Shown here: piece after piece, positions 9,842 through 22,881 of the stretch | Layout: each line of letters opens with the position of its first letter | How positions within the stretch are numbered: position 1 is the first letter of the stretch | NCBI RefSeq assembly: GCF_029868385.1 | Contig: NZ_JARWNX010000062.1 | Span: 434,001-498,000 of the forward strand | Length of the DNA: 64,000 nucleotides | Source of the DNA: Nocardia cyriacigeorgica | GTDB taxonomy: Bacteria; Actinomycetota; Actinomycetes; Mycobacteriales; Mycobacteriaceae | Direction: 5' to 3' | The notes under the pieces: model-generated | What the model saw: the letters and a program-made list of their open reading frames with translations, nothing else | Told to the model about the DNA's origin: nothing | The model's database searches: none | Translations under genes and position numbers: made by a program

Positions 9842-9845
<4 letters not shown>
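8628..9845 (+). CDS. aroC: chorismate synthase
   Basis: 405 residues; converts 5-enolpyruvylshikimate 3-phosphate to chorismate using reduced FMN. Signatures: [20 protein letters not shown] at the N-terminus, the [14 protein letters not shown] segment, [14 protein letters not shown], and the C-terminal [17 protein letters not shown]. The GTG at 8628 is chosen because it gives the canonical [11 protein letters not shown] start and has GGAAAG upstream; an ATG at 8619 would add three residues. The stop overlaps the aroK ATG (ATGA), so aroC-aroK-aroB form a coupled operon. Confidence 0.96.
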
Positions 9846-11826
<1,981 letters not shown>

Positions 11827-11858
11827 CGGTGACGATCCCGGGCTAGTCCCAAATCACC

Positions 11859-12338
11859 TCAGGATGCCGCGGCCACCGGCTGGTGTGAACCGGCCGTGGC
11901 CGCGCCGTTCTTGCCGCCGACCCGCCGGCCGATCGCGATTCCGGCCAGTCCGGGGATGAAGATCAGCAGCACGATGAACGACGCGCCCGCGGTCATCTCG
12001 AACAGCAGGCCGTTGTCGCCGAGCGAGAAACGCGGCACCAGATCCAGTACCCACGACACCAGTCCGCTGCCGAGTCCACCGGCCACCGCGGCTTTCAGCC
12101 ACGGAATGGTCAGATCGGCGCCGCCGTCGGCATCCGGGTGCGCGGCCCGATCGCGGCGGCCGTCGAGAAAGCCCCAGCCGACCACGACGGCGATGATCAC
12201 CGCGAGGCACAGCAGCCGCATCCAGGAGCCCTGCGTCGGCCAGTTCACCATGCCGAATCCCAGCAGGACCCGCAGGGCCACGACCAGCGCACCGAGCACT
12301 GTGGCCCGCAACACCCAAGCTGTCATGCCGACCACCAT
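11859..12338 (-). CDS. B-4DMT-like membrane protein
   Basis: 159 residues, with four predicted TM helices: residues ~6-28 (LRATVLGALVVALRVLLG), ~40-57 (LLCLAVIIAVVVGWGF), ~85-105 and ~115-140 (ASFIVLLIFIPGLAGIAIG). The layout matches small actinobacterial proteins annotated as B-4DMT transporters, whose homologue occupies the same position between aroD and pepQ in M. tuberculosis (from memory). Transport activity is not demonstrated for the family. Two in-frame ATGs (12338 and 12326) are possible; the first has AGGGGG upstream. Divergent from the trpB-like gene. Confidence 0.75.
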   Translation of the reverse strand: MVVGMTAWVLRATVLGALVVALRVLLGFGMVNWPTQGSWMRLLCLAVIIAVVVGWGFLDGRRDRAAHPDADGGADLTIPWLKAAVAGGLGSGLVSWVLDLVPRFSLGDNGLLFEMTAGASFIVLLIFIPGLAGIAIGRRVGGKNGAATAGSHQPVAAAS

Positions 12339-12509
12339 AACCCCCGACCCCCTCGCGCAAAACTAGAACCCGTTACAGAGTTGTCCGCGTCGAAATCCCC
12401 CGCATCCCTCACCCGCCATTCACTGCCACGTTTCCCAACCATGGTGAGCCGGTCGCATCACTGGTAGAGACTTCCTGGTCGGTTCTCGACGACGGAGGCG
12501 AAGGCGCGG

Positions 12510-13751
12510 ATGGTTCTCGATCTCGGTGTGGAGCCGATCTATCGATACGGCGTATACCCCGACGAGAACGGCCGGTTCGGCGCATTCGGCGGACGCTATG
12601 TCCCCGAAGGCCTCATGCCCGCGCTGCTCGCGCTCGAAAAGGCCTACCGCATGGCCCGCACCGATCCGACGTTCACCGACCGGCTCACCACCCTGCTCCG
12701 CGACCGCATGGGACGCCCGACCCGGCTGCATCAGGTCCCCCGCTTCGCCGCGACACTGGGAGTTCCCGGCCTTCGGGTCTATCTCAAACGCGAGGACATG
12801 GCCTACACCGGCTCGCACAAGATCAACAACGCATTGGGTCAGGCACTGCTCGCGGTCCGCATGGGCAAGACGAGGATCGTGGCCGAAACGGGCGCCGGAC
12901 AGCACGGCGTCGCGGTGGCCACCGTGTGCTCGATGCTCGGCCTGGAATGCGTGATCTACATGGGCGACGAGGACATCCGCCGCCAGCCCGCCCCGGTGGC
13001 CCGGATGCGACTGCTCGGCGCCGAGGTGCGGACGGTCGATACCGGCAGCCGCCGGGTCAAGGACGCGATCAGCGCCTCGGTCCGCGACTGGGTCGCCAGT
13101 CTGCCCAGCACCCATCTGCTGCTCGGCACGGTGGTAGGACCCGCGCCCTACCCCCAGATGGTGCGCGACTACCAGACGGTGATCGGCGCCGAGACACGCG
13201 ACGGCATCCTCCGGGCCGAGGGCAGGCTGCCCGACCTCGTGCTCGCCTGTGTCGGCGGCGGCAGCAACGCCCTCGGACTGTTCCATCCCTTCGCCGCCGA
13301 TCCCGAGGTCGAACTGGTCGGCGTCGAGGCGGCGGGCCGCGGTGTATCCAGCGGTGAGCACGCCGCCACCCTGACCGCGGGAACCACCGGCGAGATGGAT
13401 GGCACGTTCAGCTATCTGCTCCAGGACTCCGACGGCCAGATCCGTCGCACCCACAGCATCGCGGCCGGACTCGACTATCCGGGCGTCGGCCCTGAACTCA
13501 GCCATCTGCGCGATACCGGACGAGCGAGTATCCGCACCGCCACCGACATCGTCGCGCTACGCGGTATGCGTGCGCTCAGCCGCACCGAGGGATTGCTCGC
13601 GGCCCTCGAATCCGCCCATGCGGTGGGACATCTGATGGAACGGGCCGAACGCGGTGAGCTGGCGCCGGGCACGCTGGTCGTGCTGTGTCTGTCGGGCAGC
13701 GGCGACAAGGATCTCGCCATCGCCGCCGAACGACTCGGCCTCGACCACTGA
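12510..13751 (+). CDS. stand-alone tryptophan synthase beta-like protein (TrpB paralogue)
   Basis: 413 residues of fold-type II PLP enzyme clearly related to TrpB. Seen are the start GRFGAFGGRYVPEGLMPAL, the PLP lysine in TGSHKINNALGQALLA, the catalytic Glu of AETGAGQHGVA, the phosphate loop CVGGGSNALG, and GLDYPGVGPELSHL. It differs from housekeeping TrpB at several usually invariant places: GDFGG is GAFGG, TGAHK is TGSHK, and the GPEH motif is GPEL. No trpA is adjacent. Such orphan TrpB proteins can act on indole and serine alone or in specialised pathways; function here is unassigned. The ATG at 12510 has GGAGGCGAAGG upstream. A TAGAGA at about 12466 could be its -10 element. Confidence 0.82.
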   Translation: MVLDLGVEPIYRYGVYPDENGRFGAFGGRYVPEGLMPALLALEKAYRMARTDPTFTDRLTTLLRDRMGRPTRLHQVPRFAATLGVPGLRVYLKREDMAYTGSHKINNALGQALLAVRMGKTRIVAETGAGQHGVAVATVCSMLGLECVIYMGDEDIRRQPAPVARMRLLGAEVRTVDTGSRRVKDAISASVRDWVASLPSTHLLLGTVVGPAPYPQMVRDYQTVIGAETRDGILRAEGRLPDLVLACVGGGSNALGLFHPFAADPEVELVGVEAAGRGVSSGEHAATLTAGTTGEMDGTFSYLLQDSDGQIRRTHSIAAGLDYPGVGPELSHLRDTGRASIRTATDIVALRGMRALSRTEGLLAALESAHAVGHLMERAERGELAPGTLVVLCLSGSGDKDLAIAAERLGLDH

Positions 13752-13875
13752 GGGCCGCGGTATCGGCACCGCTGCCACGCGAGCATGGAACGGCTCGACC
13801 TGGAGCACCAGCGCGGACGCGAGGGGGAGCCGCTGATCAGCATGGTGCGACGGGAGCCGGGCGCGGCGGGACAGT

Positions 13876-14709
13876 TCAGCGCGAGAGTTCGAGCGCCGCA
13901 GCCATTTCCGCGCGCGGCGCCGGGTGCCCGGTGAACTGCTCGACCTGCCCGTAGGCCTGGTTGATGAGCATGTCCAGACCGCTGACCACCGTATGGCCCG
14001 CGGCGGCGACGGCCTCGGCCAACGGCGTCGGCCACGGGTTGTAGATCGCGTCCAGCACCACCGGTGCGGCGGCGACCGCGGCGGCCACGGCAGCCGCGGC
14101 GGCGGACGGGACGGTACTGACCGCCGCGCCCGAGCGGGCTGCGGCGGCACCCACCGCGGCGGGATCGAAGCCGACGACCGAGGCCGTCAATCCCAGCCGA
14201 TGCGCGAGATCCACCGCACTCGCGGCCCGCCCGGCATCGCGGGCCACGATCGTCACCGTCCGCGCGCCCAGTTCCGCCAGGGCGAGCAGCGCCGGACGAG
14301 CGGTACCGCCCGCGCCGAGCACCACGGCCTCCGACAGGGTGCTGACGCCACCGCCGCGCAGCGCGCCGAGCACGCCGTCGACATCGGTGCAGTCCGCGCG
14401 CCAGCCGCCGTCGACGCGGACAAGGGTGTTGGCCGAGCCCACCAGTTCCGCGCGCTCGGTGCGTTCGGTCGCATAAGCGAGCGCGGCTTCCTTGCCGGGC
14501 ATGGTGACCGACAGTCCCACCCATTCGGGACCGAGTCCGTCGACCAGACCGGGCAACTGCTCGGCCGTGCATTCGATGCGCTCGTAGGTCCAGGGCAATC
14601 CGAGCGCACGATAGGCGGCCAGATGCAGTTGCGGCGACCGCGAATGCGCGATCGGGCTACCGAGCACCGCAGCCTTGCGCACCTCGATGGCGGAGGACTC
14701 AGCGGCCAC
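13876..14709 (-). CDS. aroE: shikimate dehydrogenase
   Basis: 277 residues; NADPH-dependent reduction of 3-dehydroshikimate to shikimate. The substrate-binding start VLGSPIAHSRSPQLHLAAYR, the catalytic lysine region VTMPGKEAAL, the Asn/Asp of GSANTLVR and DCTDVDG, and the nucleotide loop VLGAGGTARP are present, as is the C-terminal GLDMLINQAYGQVEQFTG. The GTG at 14709 overlaps the end of mltG by 11 bases and is preferred for coupling; a GTG at about 14682 is an alternative. It is the distal gene of the alaS-ruvX-mltG-aroE operon, the standard mycobacterial order. Confidence 0.93.
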   Translation of the reverse strand: MAAESSAIEVRKAAVLGSPIAHSRSPQLHLAAYRALGLPWTYERIECTAEQLPGLVDGLGPEWVGLSVTMPGKEAALAYATERTERAELVGSANTLVRVDGGWRADCTDVDGVLGALRGGGVSTLSEAVVLGAGGTARPALLALAELGARTVTIVARDAGRAASAVDLAHRLGLTASVVGFDPAAVGAAAARSGAAVSTVPSAAAAAVAAAVAAAPVVLDAIYNPWPTPLAEAVAAAGHTVVSGLDMLINQAYGQVEQFTGHPAPRAEMAAALELSR

Positions 14710-16234
14710 TGTCGAGGATCCCGCTCTCCATGGCGCGGTCGATATTGCGCAGATGTTCGGCATAGCTCTGGGTGAACAAGGTGGTGCCCTGCTGATCGAT
14801 CGTCACGAAGTACAGCCACGGACCGGGTTCGGGTTGTTCCACCGCGCGCAGTGCCGCCGTCGACGGCGAGGCGATGGGTGTGGCGGGCAGCCCGGACATG
14901 GCGTAGGTGTTCCACGGTGTGACCTGTGCACGGTCGGCGTCGGTGGTGGCCAGCTCGGTGGTGTCGAGGGCGTAGTTCACGGTGGAGTCGAATTGCAGTG
15001 GCTGATCGACCTTCAACCGATTCACGATCACTCGCGCGACCTTGCCCATATCGTCGGGCCGCGCTTCGCGTTCGACCAGTGAGGCCGCGATCAGCGACTC
15101 GTAGGGCGTCAGGCCGGATTCGGCGCCGGATTGCAGCAGGCCGGTGGACTCGTAGAGTGCCGCGCTCGTGCTGACCAGTTCCTTCAGAATCTGCTCCGGC
15201 GAACCGCTCGGATCGAAATCCAAGCTCCCCGCGGCGATCAGACCTTCGAGCTGGCGCGCCCGGTCGGGCACCTGACGCACCGCGTCCATCGCCCATTCCG
15301 GTACACCGAGTGCCGCCAGGTCCATGCCGGCACCCGCGGCCGCGAGCTGTTCGTAGGTGACGCACTTGCGCTCGGGTCCGGTACCGATGCAGCTGGCCTC
15401 GGCGATCTTCGTGTAGATGCCTTCATGGCGTGAGCCGGTGTTCACATCGTGCTGATCGTGCAGCTGCCTGCCCTCGGAGATGACGAGCGCGCCCACCCGT
15501 GATTCGGGCTGCACGAGCGCCGTCACCGCCTCGGCGGCCGGGCTGCGGCTCGGGATGGCGTAATACCCGGGCTGCACCGAGTTCATGTTCGTGTTCCGCA
15601 CCGCGGCCTCGTAGAACGCGGCGCTGCTCGCGACGACGCCCTTCTCGGCCATCGCATCGGCGATCTGCAATGCGGTCTCCCCCTGATGCACGCGCACGAT
15701 CACCGGCGGCCCGGCAGGTCCGGCGAAATCCTCGGCGGGGGCATAGCCGTCCATCAGCTTCATACCGGCGAAACCCGCCGCGCCGAGGAACAGCACCGCG
15801 AAGACGGCACCGATCAGCAGCATGGTGCGGCGGCGACGTTTACGTTCGGCGGCCTTACGTGAAGCCACCCGCGTCCGCTTCTTGGACCGCGATCCTGGAC
15901 GTTGCCGCCCGCCGCGTCGCGATTCGGCGGCTTCCGAGCGCGGCCGGGTCCGGGCGCCGCTCTTGGTGCGTGTCGAGGCGGCACGCCGGGCCGGTGCCGG
16001 TTCGGGCTCGGGCTCCGGTTCGAGTTCGGGTTCATCGAACTCGTCGTCGGTGTATCGGGGGATGACGGTGGTGTCGTCGTCTTCGAGGTAATCCCACTCG
16101 TCATCGGTGGCGCTGTCCGCACCCCCCGCGCCCGCACGACTGTCCCGCCCCCACGCCGCGTCGTCGCGGCGATATCGCCGGTCGGCTTCCCGCTGACGGT
16201 AGCGTTCCTCGGCCCGCGCCCACCGATCGGTCAT
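14699..16234 (-). CDS. mltG: endolytic transglycosylase MltG
   Basis: 511 residues. Residues 1-135 are a cytoplasmic, highly charged and low-complexity region (acidic EPEPEPEP stretch, then basic [21 protein letters not shown]). One TM helix follows at ~137-157. The periplasmic part has a LysM-like segment and the YceG/MltG domain. The catalytic glutamate is in [11 protein letters not shown] near residue 388; [10 protein letters not shown] and [15 protein letters not shown] are family signatures. MltG cuts nascent glycan strands and limits their length. The ATG overlaps the ruvX stop (ATGA). Confidence 0.94.
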   Translation of the reverse strand: MTDRWARAEERYRQREADRRYRRDDAAWGRDSRAGAGGADSATDDEWDYLEDDDTTVIPRYTDDEFDEPELEPEPEPEPAPARRAASTRTKSGARTRPRSEAAESRRGGRQRPGSRSKKRTRVASRKAAERKRRRRTMLLIGAVFAVLFLGAAGFAGMKLMDGYAPAEDFAGPAGPPVIVRVHQGETALQIADAMAEKGVVASSAAFYEAAVRNTNMNSVQPGYYAIPSRSPAAEAVTALVQPESRVGALVISEGRQLHDQHDVNTGSRHEGIYTKIAEASCIGTGPERKCVTYEQLAAAGAGMDLAALGVPEWAMDAVRQVPDRARQLEGLIAAGSLDFDPSGSPEQILKELVSTSAALYESTGLLQSGAESGLTPYESLIAASLVEREARPDDMGKVARVIVNRLKVDQPLQFDSTVNYALDTTELATTDADRAQVTPWNTYAMSGLPATPIASPSTAALRAVEQPEPGPWLYFVTIDQQGTTLFTQSYAEHLRNIDRAMESGILDSGR

Positions 16235-16788
16235 GCATCATCTCCGGACGACGCGCGATGTACCGCTTCTCCGACCGACTTCAACACCGAACTCCGTTCG
16301 TCCAACCATCCCTGCAGGATCGACACGGCAGCGGCTTGGTCGATCACCTGCCGCTGACCGCGTGCACGAACTCCGCTGTCCCGCAATGCACGTGCAGCTG
16401 ACACCGTAGTCAAACGTTCGTCGGAAAGTCGTATAGGCACCGGGGCGACGACCGGCCGCAAACGATCGGCGAACGCGATTGCCAGCGTAGCGGCCGTGCC
16501 CTTTTCCCCGCGTAACGTGCGCGGCAAGCCGACGACGATTTCGACGGCTTCGTACTCCCGCACAATCTCGGCAATTCTGGTGATGTCGGGCCCCGGCCCG
16601 GCCGTGCGCGGATTCGGTGTGGCTCTCGGCACGGTTTCCACCGGCGTGGCGAGGATGCCATCGGGGTCACTGGAGGCGACTCCGATGCGCACACTGCCGA
16701 CGTCGATGGCGATCCGCCTGCCCCGCCCCGGGTCGGTGGCGGGATCGGGCCGATCGCCCGGGTGAGCGGCGCTCACGGATTCCCCCAT
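16231..16788 (-). CDS. ruvX: Holliday junction resolvase-like RuvX (YqgF)
   Basis: 185 residues with an RNase H-like fold. [19 protein letters not shown] holds the first catalytic Asp, [13 protein letters not shown] follows strand 4, and [12 protein letters not shown] and [16 protein letters not shown] provide the remaining acidic residues. The family acts in pre-16S rRNA 5' processing and possibly in junction resolution. The ATG overlaps the alaS stop by one base (TGATG) and the stop overlaps the mltG start, so translation is coupled throughout. Confidence 0.94.
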   Translation of the reverse strand: MGESVSAAHPGDRPDPATDPGRGRRIAIDVGSVRIGVASSDPDGILATPVETVPRATPNPRTAGPGPDITRIAEIVREYEAVEIVVGLPRTLRGEKGTAATLAIAFADRLRPVVAPVPIRLSDERLTTVSAARALRDSGVRARGQRQVIDQAAAVSILQGWLDERSSVLKSVGEAVHRASSGDDA

Positions 16789-19454
16789 CAGCCGACGAGT
16801 TCGGCCACCCGAGCCCGGACCGCGGCCAGACCGGCCGCGATCCCCGAGGGATCCGAGCCCGCGCCCTGGGCCATCTCCGGTTTGCCGCCACCGCGGCCGG
16901 AGATACTCGGGCCGAAGCTCGCGACCAGATCACCCGCCTTGAAGCCGAGTTCCTGAGCCGGTGTGTTCACCGTGACGACGAACGGCACCTTGCCGTCGGT
17001 ATTGCCGAGCAGCACCACCACGGCCGGGTTGCTGCCGAGGCGGCCGCGGATATCGGTGGCGAGGGTGCGTAGATCACCCGCTGCGACGCCCTCGGGTGCG
17101 GCAGCGGCCACCAGCAGCAGCCCACCGATGCGTTCGGCGCCGTCGGCAAGGGTGCCCGCGGAGGCGAGCACGGCGGCGATCTTGGTGCGCTCGAGTTCCT
17201 TCTCGGCCACCTTCAACCGCTCCACCAGCTGTTCGACGCGGGCGGGAACCTCCTCGGAGGGCACCTTCAGCGAGGACGCCACACCGGCGAGCAGCGCGCG
17301 TTCCTTGGCCAGGTACCGGTAGGAATCCAGGCCGACGAACGCTTCCACGCGCCGTACACCGGAACCGACCGACGCCTCACCGAGCAGGGTGATCGGACCG
17401 ATCTGCGAGGAATGCTGCACATGGGTGCCACCGCACAGCTCCATGGAGAACGGTCCACCGATCTCCACCACGCGCACCTGGTCGCCGTAGTTCTCACCGA
17501 AGAGCGCGAGCGCGCCCATCTGCTTGGCCTTGGGCAGATCGGTGACGAAGGTGTTCACCGGGTAGTCGGCGCCGACACCGTCGTTGGAGACGGCCTCGAT
17601 ATCGGCCTTCTGCTGTTCGGAGAGCTGCCCCTGCCAGTTGAAGTCGAAACGCAGGTACCCCGGCTTGTTCAGCGAACCGGCCTGCACGGCGTTGGGGCCG
17701 AGCACCTGCCGCAACGCGGCGTGCACCATATGGGTGCCCGAATGGCCCTGGGTCGCGCCGCGACGCCAGGCCGGATCGGCCTGGGCGAGCACCACATCGC
17801 CCTCGGTGATCTGGCCCTGCTCCACGGTGCACTTGTGCACCCACACCTTCTTGGCGATCTTCTGCACGTCGTTGACCCGCAGCTTCAACCCCGACGCGGT
17901 GATGGTGCCGCGGTCGGCGATCTGGCCACCGGACTCGGCGTAGAGCGGGCTGCGGTCCAGGATCACCTCGACATCGTGGCCAGCGGTGGCAGTCGGCACC
18001 CGGACGCCGTCGGCGATCAGCGCGAGCACATGCGCCTCGGAGGTCAGCTCGTCGAAGCCGGTGAACTCGGTGGCGCCACGGTCGACCAGTTCCTTGTACA
18101 CCGACAGATCGGCGTGCGCGTGCTTACGGGCCTGGGCGTCTTCCTTGGCGCGACGGCGCTGTTCGGCCATCAGCGAGCGGAAGCCCTCCTCGTCGACCGA
18201 GAGCCCGGCCTCGGCGGCCATCTCCAGGGTGAGGTCGATCGGGAAACCGTAGGTGTCGTGCAGGGTGAACGCGTCCGAACCGGCGATCGTCTTGCCACCG
18301 GCGGCCTTCACCGAATCGGCGGTGTCGTCGAACAGCTTCGAACCGGTGTTCAACGTCTTCAGGAAGGCAGTTTCCTCGCCCGCCGCGACGGTCTCGATGC
18401 GGCCGTAATCGGTGGCCAGCTCCGGATACGACGGCGACATCAGCTCGCTGACGACCTTCATGAACTCGCTCATGACCGGCTGGTCCGCGCCGAGCAACCG
18501 CGCCGAGCGCACGATGCGCCGCAGCAGCCGGCGCAGCACGTAGCCGCGGCCGTCGTTGCCGGGGTTGACGCCGTCGGCGATCAGCATGGCCGCGGTGCGC
18601 GCATGGTCGGCGATCACCCGGAAGCGCACATCGTCGGCGTGCTCGACCCCGTAGGAGCGGCCGGTCAGCGCCTCGGCCTTATCGATGATCGGGCGCAGCA
18701 GATCGGTTTCGTAGACGTTGTCGACGCCCTGGAGCAGCAGCGCGATCCGCTCCACGCCCATACCGGTGTCGATGTTCTTCTTCGGCAGCACACCCACCGG
18801 CGGGTGACCGAGCTTGGGGCTCAGCTCACCGCGGATGTCCTGCATGAAAACCAGGTTCCAGATCTCGAGGTAACGGTCCTCGTCGGCGACCGGGCCGCCG
18901 TCCTTGCCATGCTCGGGGCCGCGGTCGTAGTAGATCTCCGAACACGGGCCGCCCGGACCCGGCACACCCATATCCCAGTAGTTGTCCTTGCCGTCGCGGA
19001 ACTGGATCCGCTCCTCGGGAATGCCCGCGACCCGGCGCCAGATCTCGGCGGCCTCGGGATCGGACTCGTAGGCGGTGACCCAGATGCGTTCGGGATCGAA
19101 TCCGTACCCGCCCTGCTCCTGCGGTGTGGTGATCAGCTCCCACGCGAAGGTGATCGCACCTTCCTTGAAGTAGTCACCGAAGGAGAAGTTGCCCGCCATC
19201 TGGAAGAAGGTGTTGTGCCGGGTGGTGATGCCCACTTCTTCGATATCGCCGGTGCGCACGCATTTCTGCACGCTCGTCGCCCGCGCGAACGGCGGGGTCT
19301 CCTGGCCGAGGAAGTACGGCTTGAACTGGACCATGCCCGCGTTGACGAACAGCAGGTTCGGGTCGTCGAGGATCAACGAGGCACTGGGCACCTCGGTATG
19401 CCCGGCGCGCACGAAATGGTCCAGGAATCGCCGTCGGATCTCGTGGGTCTGCAC
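16788..19454 (-). CDS. alaS: alanyl-tRNA synthetase
   Basis: 888 residues, full length. The class II catalytic core is at the N-terminus ([23 protein letters not shown]; motif 2 [29 protein letters not shown]). The editing domain has the zinc motifs [13 protein letters not shown] and [13 protein letters not shown]. The C-Ala oligomerisation/tRNA-binding region ends with the glycine-rich [13 protein letters not shown]-type DHHA1 motif (seen as [15 protein letters not shown]). It heads the alaS-ruvX-mltG-aroE operon. Confidence 0.97.
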   Translation of the reverse strand: MQTHEIRRRFLDHFVRAGHTEVPSASLILDDPNLLFVNAGMVQFKPYFLGQETPPFARATSVQKCVRTGDIEEVGITTRHNTFFQMAGNFSFGDYFKEGAITFAWELITTPQEQGGYGFDPERIWVTAYESDPEAAEIWRRVAGIPEERIQFRDGKDNYWDMGVPGPGGPCSEIYYDRGPEHGKDGGPVADEDRYLEIWNLVFMQDIRGELSPKLGHPPVGVLPKKNIDTGMGVERIALLLQGVDNVYETDLLRPIIDKAEALTGRSYGVEHADDVRFRVIADHARTAAMLIADGVNPGNDGRGYVLRRLLRRIVRSARLLGADQPVMSEFMKVVSELMSPSYPELATDYGRIETVAAGEETAFLKTLNTGSKLFDDTADSVKAAGGKTIAGSDAFTLHDTYGFPIDLTLEMAAEAGLSVDEEGFRSLMAEQRRRAKEDAQARKHAHADLSVYKELVDRGATEFTGFDELTSEAHVLALIADGVRVPTATAGHDVEVILDRSPLYAESGGQIADRGTITASGLKLRVNDVQKIAKKVWVHKCTVEQGQITEGDVVLAQADPAWRRGATQGHSGTHMVHAALRQVLGPNAVQAGSLNKPGYLRFDFNWQGQLSEQQKADIEAVSNDGVGADYPVNTFVTDLPKAKQMGALALFGENYGDQVRVVEIGGPFSMELCGGTHVQHSSQIGPITLLGEASVGSGVRRVEAFVGLDSYRYLAKERALLAGVASSLKVPSEEVPARVEQLVERLKVAEKELERTKIAAVLASAGTLADGAERIGGLLLVAAAAPEGVAAGDLRTLATDIRGRLGSNPAVVVLLGNTDGKVPFVVTVNTPAQELGFKAGDLVASFGPSISGRGGGKPEMAQGAGSDPSGIAAGLAAVRARVAELVG

Positions 19455-19533
19455 AAATATCCAGCCTACCGGTGCGGTGCACCCGGTTTTTCATCGAGTC
19501 GACCGTGCACGTCACACCCGTGCGCGGCGGGCG

Positions 19534-20889
19534 TCATTCACCGCGCACGATGCGACGCAACTTGTCCACCCGCGGCCCGACGGCGCGCTCATGGCCGTGA
19601 TCGGTCGGGTGGTAGTAGTCGACGCCGACGAGTTCGTCGGGCGGATACTGCTGGGCGAGCACGCCCCCCGGATCGTTGTGCGGATAGCGGTAGCCCCTGG
19701 CGTGGCCCAGCTGGGCGGCGCCCGCGTAATGGCCGTCGCGCAGATGCGGCGGCACCGCACCGGCCTTACCCGCCGACACATCGGTCATGGCGGCGCCGAT
19801 CGCCGCGACCACCGCACCCGATTTGGGTGCGGTCGCCAGATGGATGGTGGCCTGCGCCAGGGCCAGTCGGCATTCGGGCAGCCCGACCAGCTGCACCACC
19901 TGCGCGGCGGCGGTGGCGGTTTGTAGCGCCGTCGGGTCGGCCATGCCGATGTCCTCGCTGGCGTGGATCATCAACCGGCGGGCGATGAATCGCGGGTCCT
20001 CCCCCGCGCTCAGCATCCTGGCCAGGTAGTGCAGTGCGGCATCCACATCGGAGCCGCGAATGGATTTGATGAAGGCGCTGATCACGTCGTAGTGCTGATC
20101 ACCGGCGCGGTCGTAGCGGACGGCCGCCTTGTCGACGCTGGCCTCCACCAGATCGACGTCGACGGTGCCGTCGAGTGAGGATTCCGCCGACGCCTCCAGC
20201 GCGGTGAGCGCGCGCCTGGCATCGCCGCCCGCGATGCGCACGATGTGGTCGAGCGCGGCCTCGGTGACGGTGAACTGTTCGTCGAGCCCGCGCGGATCGG
20301 CGATGGCGCGGCCGAGCACGGTGCGGATGTCGTCCTCGGTCAGCGAACGCAGTTGCAGCACCAGCGACCGCGACAGCAGCGGGGACACCACCGAGAACGA
20401 GGGGTTCTCCGTGGTCGCGCCCACCAGCAGCACGATCCGGTTCTCCACCGCGGCCAGCAACGCGTCCTGCTGAGTTTTGGAGAAGCGGTGCACCTCGTCG
20501 ATGAACAGCACCGTCTGCTCACCGGCGGTCAGCCGCCTGCGCGCGATATCGATGACCGCGCGCACTTCCTTGACACCCGCCGACAGCGCCGACAGCGCTT
20601 CGAACCGGCGCCCGGTCGCCTGAGAGATCAGCGAGGCGAGCGTGGTCTTTCCGGTGCCCGGCGGGCCGTACAGCAGCACCGACGCCGCTCCCGAGCCCTC
20701 GATCAGCCTGCGTAGTGGTGAGCCGGGGCCGAGCAGATGCTGCTGGCCGACGACCTCGTCCAAGGTGGCGGGGCGCATCCGCACGGCCAGCGGGGCCGTA
20801 GCACCGGGACCGTGGAAGGTGGTGTGGGCGTCGGGTGCGCCGGTTCCAGGAAGCGCCGCATCCGGCACGTCGAACAGTCCGTCGCTCAT
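19534..20889 (-). CDS. rarA: replication-associated recombination protein A (AAA+ ATPase)
   Basis: 451 residues of the RarA/MgsA/WRNIP1 family. After a short N-terminal peptide, [26 protein letters not shown] leads into Walker [15 protein letters not shown] and Walker [11 protein letters not shown]; the sensor is GATTENPSF. The C-terminal tetramerisation region is complete ([27 protein letters not shown]...[12 protein letters not shown]). It acts on stalled forks and single-stranded DNA ends. Its position upstream of alaS matches the mycobacterial arrangement. Confidence 0.94.
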   Translation of the reverse strand: MSDGLFDVPDAALPGTGAPDAHTTFHGPGATAPLAVRMRPATLDEVVGQQHLLGPGSPLRRLIEGSGAASVLLYGPPGTGKTTLASLISQATGRRFEALSALSAGVKEVRAVIDIARRRLTAGEQTVLFIDEVHRFSKTQQDALLAAVENRIVLLVGATTENPSFSVVSPLLSRSLVLQLRSLTEDDIRTVLGRAIADPRGLDEQFTVTEAALDHIVRIAGGDARRALTALEASAESSLDGTVDVDLVEASVDKAAVRYDRAGDQHYDVISAFIKSIRGSDVDAALHYLARMLSAGEDPRFIARRLMIHASEDIGMADPTALQTATAAAQVVQLVGLPECRLALAQATIHLATAPKSGAVVAAIGAAMTDVSAGKAGAVPPHLRDGHYAGAAQLGHARGYRYPHNDPGGVLAQQYPPDELVGVDYYHPTDHGHERAVGPRVDKLRRIVRGE

Positions 20890-21058
20890 ACCGCCACCTC
20901 ACCGGCGCTCGGCGTCGCGGGCAACCGCTCGGCCGGGTTCATCATTGGCTCGCTCATTTGCCGCTGACGCTACCGGCCGGGTCCGACACGCCCGCCAGGT
21001 GCGTCGCGCGGCGCGCGGCAGGTCGATTTGCGAGTGCCGAGCCGATCGACTGTGATCA

Positions 21059-22717
21059 ATGATCGTGGCTGAAAACGTGGTCGTTTCAGATACTGCCGCG
21101 GTGCGGCGACGCGCGGTACTCATGGGCGGGGCGGTCGCCGCGGCCGGTGCGAGTATCGCGTTCGCGGCCCCCGCGCGTGCGGGTTCGCCGGTGTTCCGGC
21201 ACGGCGTCGCCTCCGGTGATCCACTGCCCGACGGCGTGATCATCTGGACGCGCGTCACCGTCGCCGACGACGCCGCCCCCGGCTCGGGCAGCGGCGCGCC
21301 CGCGACGGTGCGCTGGGAGGTGGCCGCCGACGAGGATTTCGCCTCCATCACCGCCTCCGGCTCGACCACGGCCACCGCGGCCGCCGACCACACGGTGAAG
21401 ATCGACGTCGGCGGACTGGCGCCGGGCTGTGTGTACTTCTACCGATTCACCGCGCTCGATCAGATATCGCCGATCGGGCGCACCCGGACCGCGCCCGACC
21501 TCGACGCCGCCCCGGACCGGCTGCGCTTCGGTGTGGTGTCGTGCGCGAACTGGGAGGCCGGATTCTTCGGCGCCTACCGTCATCTGGCCGACCGCGCCGA
21601 CCTCGACGCCATCCTGCATCTGGGCGATTACCTGTACGAATACGGGCGCGGCGAATACGGCGGCCGTACCGGATCGGTGCGCCCGCACGATCCGGCCACC
21701 GAGATCGTCACCCTCGCCGACTACCGCATCCGGCACGCCCAGTACAAAACCGATCCCGACCTCCAGCGGCTGCACGCGCTGGTGCCGTTCATCTGCACCT
21801 GGGACGACCACGAGTCCGCGGACAATTCGTGGTCCGGTGGTTCCAGCAAGCACGATCCCGCCACCCAGGGACCGTGGGCCGACCGCAAGGCCGCCTCCGC
21901 GCGGGCCTATCTGGAGTGGATGCCCGTGCGGGCGTCGAGTTCGGGTACTGATGTGCGGATCTATCGGCGGTTGCGGTTCGGCACCCTGGCCGAGCTGTCG
22001 ATGCTGGATCTGCGCAGCTACCGCGATCAGGAGGTGAAGCCGGGTGCGGGCTGGCGTGAGGTGGACAACCCGGCACGCACCATGACCGGACAAGCCCAGA
22101 TGGAGTGGCTCACCGCGGGACTGGCGTCGTCGACGGCAACCTGGAAGCTGGTGGGCAATTCGGTGATGATCGCGCCGCTGGTGTTTCCGCCGCTGGATCC
22201 GAACACCACCGCCGCGCTCACCCGGACGATGGGTATCCCGCAGTCGGGCCTGCCCGCCAACGCCGACCAGTGGGACGGCTACACCGCCGACCGGGCGCGG
22301 CTGTATCGGGCCATCACCGAGCACGGCGTATCCGATGTGGTGTTCCTGACCGGCGATATCCATTCATCCTGGGCGGCGGATCTCCCGGTGAACGCCGCCG
22401 ACCCGGCCGGGCCGAGCATCGGCGCGGAGTTCGTGGTGCCGTCGGTGACCTCGTCCAGCGTGGGTGAGTTCATGCAGGCGCCGCCGCGGACCGCAACGGT
22501 TCCGGTGGAGGAGGCGATCAAGGGCGTCAACCGGCACCTGCGCTACGTCGAGCTGGATTCGCACGGATTCGGGGTGCTCGATGTCACCGCCGCGCAGACG
22601 CAGATGGACTGGTTCTACGTGTTCGACGTCGCCGATCCCGGCACCGGGTTTCGTCACGGCGCGTCGTTCGCGGTGCGGACGGGCGGGCGGGTCGAGCCAC
22701 GACCCGCGCCCGCCTGA
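21059..22717 (+). CDS. PhoD-like alkaline phosphatase/phosphodiesterase, Tat-exported
   Basis: 552 residues. The N-terminus has VRRRAVLMGGAVAAAG followed by a hydrophobic stretch and AXA-type sites (FAAPARAG), a twin-arginine signal. The PhoD N-terminal Ig-like domain (FRHGVASGDPLPDGVIIWTRV) precedes the metallophosphatase domain. Metal-ligand motifs seen are SCANWE, HLGDYLYEYG, CTWDDHESADNSW and LTGDIHSSWAADL. It would release phosphate from monoesters or diesters outside the membrane. It is divergent from rarA and convergent with the phosphotransferase. The TG-rich 169-base upstream region shows no clear pho-box that I can identify. Confidence 0.92.
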   Translation: MIVAENVVVSDTAAVRRRAVLMGGAVAAAGASIAFAAPARAGSPVFRHGVASGDPLPDGVIIWTRVTVADDAAPGSGSGAPATVRWEVAADEDFASITASGSTTATAAADHTVKIDVGGLAPGCVYFYRFTALDQISPIGRTRTAPDLDAAPDRLRFGVVSCANWEAGFFGAYRHLADRADLDAILHLGDYLYEYGRGEYGGRTGSVRPHDPATEIVTLADYRIRHAQYKTDPDLQRLHALVPFICTWDDHESADNSWSGGSSKHDPATQGPWADRKAASARAYLEWMPVRASSSGTDVRIYRRLRFGTLAELSMLDLRSYRDQEVKPGAGWREVDNPARTMTGQAQMEWLTAGLASSTATWKLVGNSVMIAPLVFPPLDPNTTAALTRTMGIPQSGLPANADQWDGYTADRARLYRAITEHGVSDVVFLTGDIHSSWAADLPVNAADPAGPSIGAEFVVPSVTSSSVGEFMQAPPRTATVPVEEAIKGVNRHLRYVELDSHGFGVLDVTAAQTQMDWFYVFDVADPGTGFRHGASFAVRTGGRVEPRPAPA

Positions 22718-22881
22718 TAGTTCCGGGCGGCGCACTGTCGCTGGACTCGATTGTCGAGACGGGCCTTCTCGCGGCGCTCGGGTCCTCGCGCCGACGGCCG
22801 GGCACCTCGGCGGTACTCGGACTCGTCAGGTCGGGACTCCGGTTCCGCGCCAGCGGGGGATCCGGCGAGCCGGACCGGCTA

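Noticed and set aside
17412-19988. 858-codon plus-strand open frame
   Set aside because: Antisense to alaS and rarA; composition (His, Gln, Gly, Val, Leu blocks) is that of a codon-bias shadow, while alaS shows full domain content.
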